Of a stretch of 64,000 nt of DNA, positions 59,350 through 64,000 are shown in pieces (position 1 is the first letter of the stretch; the number at the start of each line of letters is the position of its first letter). Source of the stretch: Sclerotinia nivalis (taxonomy: Eukaryota > Ascomycota > Leotiomycetes > Helotiales > Sclerotiniaceae); NCBI GenBank assembly GCA_029531795.1, contig JAPEIS010000015.1:2046001-2110000 (forward strand), in the 5' to 3' direction. The notes under the pieces are model-generated. The model was not told where the DNA came from. It saw nothing but the letters and a program-made list of their open reading frames with translations, and ran no database searches. A program made the translations under genes and the position numbers.

Positions 59350-62165
59350 TTTGTTATGGCATATCTTGGTCGATTGGGATGGGATGAGGAAGATGGTGAT
59401 GATGATGATAATTATAATAATAAATACAATTTCAATGATTAGGTATTGAGATCCAAAATTGTGAATATGATTGAGTGAATACAATCATCAAGTATCGTAT
59501 CGTATTGTATCACACTATTGTACTGCTATCAATTTGAAATTGTTGCCATGTCAGCAGAAGTTCTGAGTGACGAGAAGTTATTCAGAGCGCGTTGCATAAT
59601 GAGGCTTTGGTTCGTATGGAGTGAAGTGAAGTGAAGTGAATGCTGGGGCTGGGAACCGCGAATTTTCGTGATAACTTCCAAGGTGTCATAAAAAAATAAA
59701 CATCACCAATGACAACCAAGTAACCTGGTTCTAGTACATAACTTACCACGACCACAAAAGACCTGTCTGTACAAACCTGAGAAGATATACTCGAGTAAAT
59801 GCTTCTTCATACATCACCTAGAAAGAAAAAAAAACATCATGTCGTTTTCTGTAACATTATCGATTTGGCTCCAAATGCCTATAGCTAGGACACACCCGCG
59901 AAGGCCGCATGAAGATCACATCACGTGGATATGATACTTGTGATATCAAAGTATTCAGTCCAAGGAGTTCAAGGAGTTCAGGGTGAGTATCTCAAGTCCT
60001 CGAAGCAAATAATCAGTGCTTGAATGAGACTTCGAGGGGATTCTTGATATTTCTACTGTACCGCAACCAATTTAAAGTTACGCCGATCAGCCAAGTGCTT
60101 TACCAGCAAGACGCAGAACCAAATTATGGACCAAACTTCCTGTTATACTTTCAAGATATTTGGCAGACAAACAAAATTGGTAAGCAAAGAATAAAGGTTT
60201 TCTTCTATTTCCGCGGCCTTCGCTGATAGTAAAGATTAATCTCAACTACTCTCAAAATATCAAATTGCAACTCCATCCCATTTACAAATACAGATCTCGG
60301 GTCGCCTACCTAGCTTTCAGCCTTCAAGCCTTGATGTCTCATAATTTAGAAGCTTTCGTAGCCTCCTTTTTTATTCTTATCGTATCTTATCGGATTGCGA
60401 TCTTCATCCCTTCCATTGCATCATGGAGGAAAACGATGATTGGGTGGATTTACCAGTGAGTGACCCTAGACAACTCTGGGAAGATTTTTGAAGATTTTTG
60501 AAGATTTTTGAAAGCTCATACCCGGTATACAATAGAAAATGAATGAAAACGCCATATCAATAGTTCATGGCTTCATTTCTTCCCTGTACTTCTTGACGCC
60601 ATCTACACAATAGATTTCAGCTTTAGGATCCAGAGATACCAAAAGTTTCCCAGGAGTGAAAGCATTTCCTTTGTCTTCTTTCTACTGCAACCCTACGGAG
60701 ACATGTAGATCTCCCTCATTTTCGCGTCACGCTTATTGGAACGCTCGAAAAAAAACCAATCAATTTTAGCGAATTGCGTGCTCATCAACTACGTCGACAT
60801 CCCCAAATATTTTCCACTACAAGCCTACAACTCCATCTATTTGGTTCCGGATTTACAAAGAGCTCTCCACTTCTCTTGGTTCTTTGGGAATTCTATCAGG
60901 AGGAATAGGTTAGATTCTAGGTCAACCCATATGTAAGATTGGGGTAAGAAAGCAAAATGATGCTAATGATGATTAATACTGGGTCTCGTAGGCCATAAAA
61001 TATACAGAGTACTATGACAAGAAGAAGTCAGCCCAGAGTATCAGAGTATAGTTCAATTTCCTGGTAATTGATTTCTCCATATTATTCGTACACCGATATT
61101 CTTTTGCTTACGTTTACATACCAAAGATTCAATTGAGAATATTCAAGATACATCCTGGAAAGCCTTTTACAGAGTCCAGAGGATGTCTGTCTTCTTTGAA
61201 TCTCGACTCATTCACATCTAGGTCACTCTCTACATACATCAAAAAGAGCAGCCACTCGCCACCTATTGCCGACCACATATCCCGCACCCCATATAACCAT
61301 ACCGGTACAATTTAACAGGTTACCAACTAAAATACATACAAAACTCTTTTTTACAATTACTACAATTACTACGATTACGATTACATTTTAGAAATTCATA
61401 CATCAAATCGTTTATTTTTGACCCATATCAACTAATCACATTTCTTCCCAGCTTAGCTTTTCCTGCTTCAAATCCGTCAGCACGTCCTCTTCCATTTTAA
61501 GCCAGCTCTCCCGCAAAGTTTCTCTAGCTTGACAAGTAGTAACTATCATAAACCCCAAACTCGAAGGATTTGCAAGCCCTTTACGCTTGGCTTTGCATCT
61601 ACTACCAAATAATTCCGATTCGAAAGGTTTTAACTTCCTGGTCCGCCTGAGGCTACACAAGGATTCACTTATTTACCCAGTCGTTTTCTTTGCCGTTTTC
61701 TGTTCGACTATCTTTCATCTTATTCATCCACGAGCACGCAATACATTGGTGGCGCACCATTACTGAATGCCACTTCTGGATCACGTCTTACCCTTTTGAG
61801 TCTCTTCTCCAGAACAAAAGCTTTTTTTCTACAATTAAAAGCTACATTATCTATTCCCACTCTCGAGCTCCATCTCAATAGTTTCGATGTCAGACTACAT
61901 TACTTTTTATTGATTACTCTTTTCGAATTGTCAGACACAAAGATCATCTGATCCTGACCCATCGGTCTCCCAGCAGACACGGCTATATCAGCCCTGCATC
62001 CGCTCACAAAGTTACATATCTTGGGTAGCCATCTGGGAGTAACTTGCAGATCGCCCTGTCATATCTGACAGTCGTCTATTTACACTCTTTATTTGTGGAA
62101 TAGTCTTTTCTTGTACAGTTGATCTTCCGGTATCTTAGGTTTCACAGCAGAGAAACTCTCTAACG
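59350..62165. other. Divergent upstream region of bub2 and the sulfate permease gene
   Basis: The gap is 2.8 kb. Short frames (60020-60226, 60265-60459, 60736-60936) do not resemble known proteins. A GTGAA microsatellite lies at 59621-59641. The last 200 bases are a pyrimidine-rich leader for the permease. Confidence 0.45.
59621..59641. repeat. (GTGAA)n microsatellite
   Basis: Four copies of GTGAA in a row. Confidence 0.75.
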
Positions 62166-64000
62166 ATGGCGGCTACCAAAGTTGGCCATGGACTGGCCAA
62201 AGTCCTCGGTATCAAACTCAACTATCGCGATGAACTCAACAGTCAAGAAATTCTTCGAGGAGAGTCAGTCTTTTCCATCCAAACTGCCGATACATTCGTA
62301 GAAGAAGAACCACGGAGTATAGAATGGATCCAGGATACCCTACCAGGTCGACATGAACTCGCCGCCTACTGCCGGTCATTATTCCCATTCTTAAGTTGGA
62401 TTGGTAGCTACAATGTGCAATGGTTGTTTGGAGATTTGGTAGCTGGTGGGTAATGTCAAATACTCCTTGACGAACATGGTCATTAATATCAATCAGGTAT
62501 CACAATCGGTGCGGTCGTCGTACCTCAAGGTATGGCTTATGCCACTCTCGCTGAGCTTGAGCCTCAATTCGGTCTTTACTCTTCCTTCATGGGAGTTCTC
62601 GTCTACTGGTTCTTCGCCACATCCAAGGATATCACCATCGGACCTGTTGCTGTCATGTCAACTCTCGTCGGTCAAATTCTAGTGAAAGCAGCTGCCACTC
62701 ATCCAGACGTTCCTGGTCATATTATTGCATCTTGTATGGCGGTGATTGCTGGTTGCATCATCGCTTTCATTGGACTTATCCGATGTGGTTGGATTGTCGA
62801 TTTGATTTCCCTCGTCTCAATTTCGGCATTTATGACTGGTTCCGCTATCAATATTGCCGTTGGACAAGTTCCGACCTTGATGGGTATTAAAGGCTTCAAC
62901 ACTCGAGCATCAACTTACAAGGTTTTCATCAACACGTTGAAGCATCTTCCAGACACAAAACTCGATGCGGCCATTGGGCTTACAGCTCTTTTCCTGTTAT
63001 ATGCTCTCAGAGCTGTAAGCCATTACAATCCACCGTCGCATGTATCATTGCTAATTACCATTTCTAGGCTTGCAACTATGGAGCCAAGAAATTCCCAAAC
63101 CGCAAGAGAGCATTTTTCTTCGCAGCAACCCTTCGAACCGTATTTGTTATCTTGTTGTACACGCTGATCAGTTGGCTCGTGAATATGCATCATCGCAAGA
63201 AGCCATTGTTCAAGGTTGTTGGTACCGTTCCACGAGGATTTAAAAACGCTGCCGTGCCAGAAGTCAACTCTTCGATTATCAACATCTTTATAGGTGATTT
63301 ACCTGCCACCGTCATTGTTCTCCTCATCGAGCACATCGCAATCTCTAAATCATTTGGACGTGTCAATAACTATGTCATCAACCCATCCCAGGAGATGGTA
63401 GCTATTGGAATCACAAACATTCTTGGCGCTTTCCTTGGTGGCTACCCAGCTACCGGTTCTTTCTCCCGTACAGCTATCAAATCCAAGGCTGGCGTTCGAA
63501 CTCCGTTCGCCGGTGTCATAACTGCCGTCATCGTCCTTCTAGCTATCTATGCTCTTACGGCGGTCTTTTTCTACATTCCGAGTGCAGCTTTGTCTGCAGT
63601 CATTATTCACGCTGTGGGAGATCTAATCACACCTCCGAATACAGTTTATCAATTTTGGCGTGTGTCCCCTATCGAGGTTCTGATTTTCTTCGCAGGTGTC
63701 ATTGTTACTATTTTCGCCACGATTGAGATTGGTATCTACGTAACTATCTGCGTTTCTTTTGCCGTGCTCATTTTCCGAGTTATCAAGGCCAGAGGTCGTT
63801 TCCTTGGTAAAGTTAAGATCTTCTCCGTTGGAGGCGAGACCGCCGAATATAGATCGGCCCCCTTGGTTGACCATGGCACTTTCTCAAAATCCGAGGCCAC
63901 CCAGTTTGAAGACTCCGGATCTCGAACCGTCTTCCTTCCTTTCGATCACGGTGACGGAAGTAATCCAGAGGTTGATGTTCAAACTCCCTATCCCGGTATC
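62166..64000 (+). CDS. SulP-family sulfate permease, 3' end outside the window
   Basis: Three exons are seen: 62166-62445, 62497-63014 and 63068-64000 (open at the edge), 577 residues so far. The product is a sulfate/proton symporter of the SUL1/SutB type. The N-terminus ends in YNVQWLFGDLVAGITIGAVV, followed by the SulP signature VPQGMAYATLAELEPQFGLY. SKDITIGPVAVMSTLVGQIL, FMTGSAINIAVGQVPTLMG and FPNRKRAFFFAATLRTVFV follow. NILGAFLGGYPATGSFSRTA is the conserved segment of a later helix, and SAALSAVIIHAVGDLITPP follows. About ten to eleven hydrophobic segments are seen before the cytosolic STAS domain, which should lie beyond the edge. It takes up sulfate for cysteine and methionine synthesis and is normally repressed by good sulfur sources. 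Confidence 0.92.

Noticed and set aside
59350..59484. Upstream Met that would extend the Bub2-like protein by 45 residues
   Set aside because: The extension is an Ile run encoded by a TAA/ATA-type microsatellite; the Met at 59349 starts a normal disordered N-terminus.
1..64000. tRNA and rRNA genes
   Set aside because: I looked for GTTCGANTCC-type T-arms and rRNA cores and saw none; a covariance-model scan would be decisive.

Overview
The window is nuclear DNA of a filamentous ascomycete. Genes carry several short introns (about 45-150 bases, GT...AG, with CTAAC/CTAAT-like branch sites), the intergenic DNA is AT-rich with many microsatellites, and the families are typical of Pezizomycotina. 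The combination (GAS1/Egh16-like secreted protein, UNC93-like transporter, P-loop sulfotransferase-like protein, Tc1 and foldback elements) would fit a leotiomycete of the Botrytis/Sclerotinia kind, but that placement is an inference. All gene models were spliced by eye; exon phases were checked to add up for every complete model.

Left third (1-19 kb): a poor, decaying accessory region. After 5.4 kb without a recognisable gene come relics: the N-terminal half of an ABC-C transporter (5464-7135), an F-box family gene broken by one TAG (7566-9508), a nuclease-fold-like gene broken by one TAA (10110-10943, minus) and an MFS drug-transporter pseudogene (about 13120-14778). Only a small P-loop sulfotransferase-like gene (14961-15932, minus) looks intact. 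About 3 kb of apparently empty AT-rich DNA follows.

19-28 kb: an intact metabolic block. An UNC93-like MFS transporter and a Baeyer-Villiger-type flavin monooxygenase (both minus) lie next to a divergent NtaA/SnaA/DszA-type FMN-dependent monooxygenase (plus). The monooxygenase pair shares one 1-kb promoter, suggesting a catabolic unit for an unknown substrate. A secreted GAS1/Egh16-like protein follows.

29.9-34 kb: the most striking locus. A class I alpha-mannosidase (GH47) gene carries a Tc1/mariner element in its first exon. Removing the element plus one TA duplication rejoins one open reading frame. About 100 bases past the gene end sits an 806-bp foldback MITE with TA duplications and long terminal inverted repeats. 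A relic that resembles its interior lies near 11.7 kb and a second AT-rich foldback near 36.5 kb.

34.6-64 kb: a conserved housekeeping-type block. It holds a two-domain ABM-like protein, a triple-KH RNA-binding protein, a CENP-K-like kinetochore protein, a large Sel1-repeat protein (Dsf2/Nif1-like), the COPII vesicle protein Erv46, the mRNA exporter Mex67, the Bub2/Cdc16 TBC GAP and the first three exons of a SulP sulfate permease that runs off the right edge. Gaps between these genes are long (2-3 kb) and rich in microsatellites and strand-asymmetric pyrimidine tracts.
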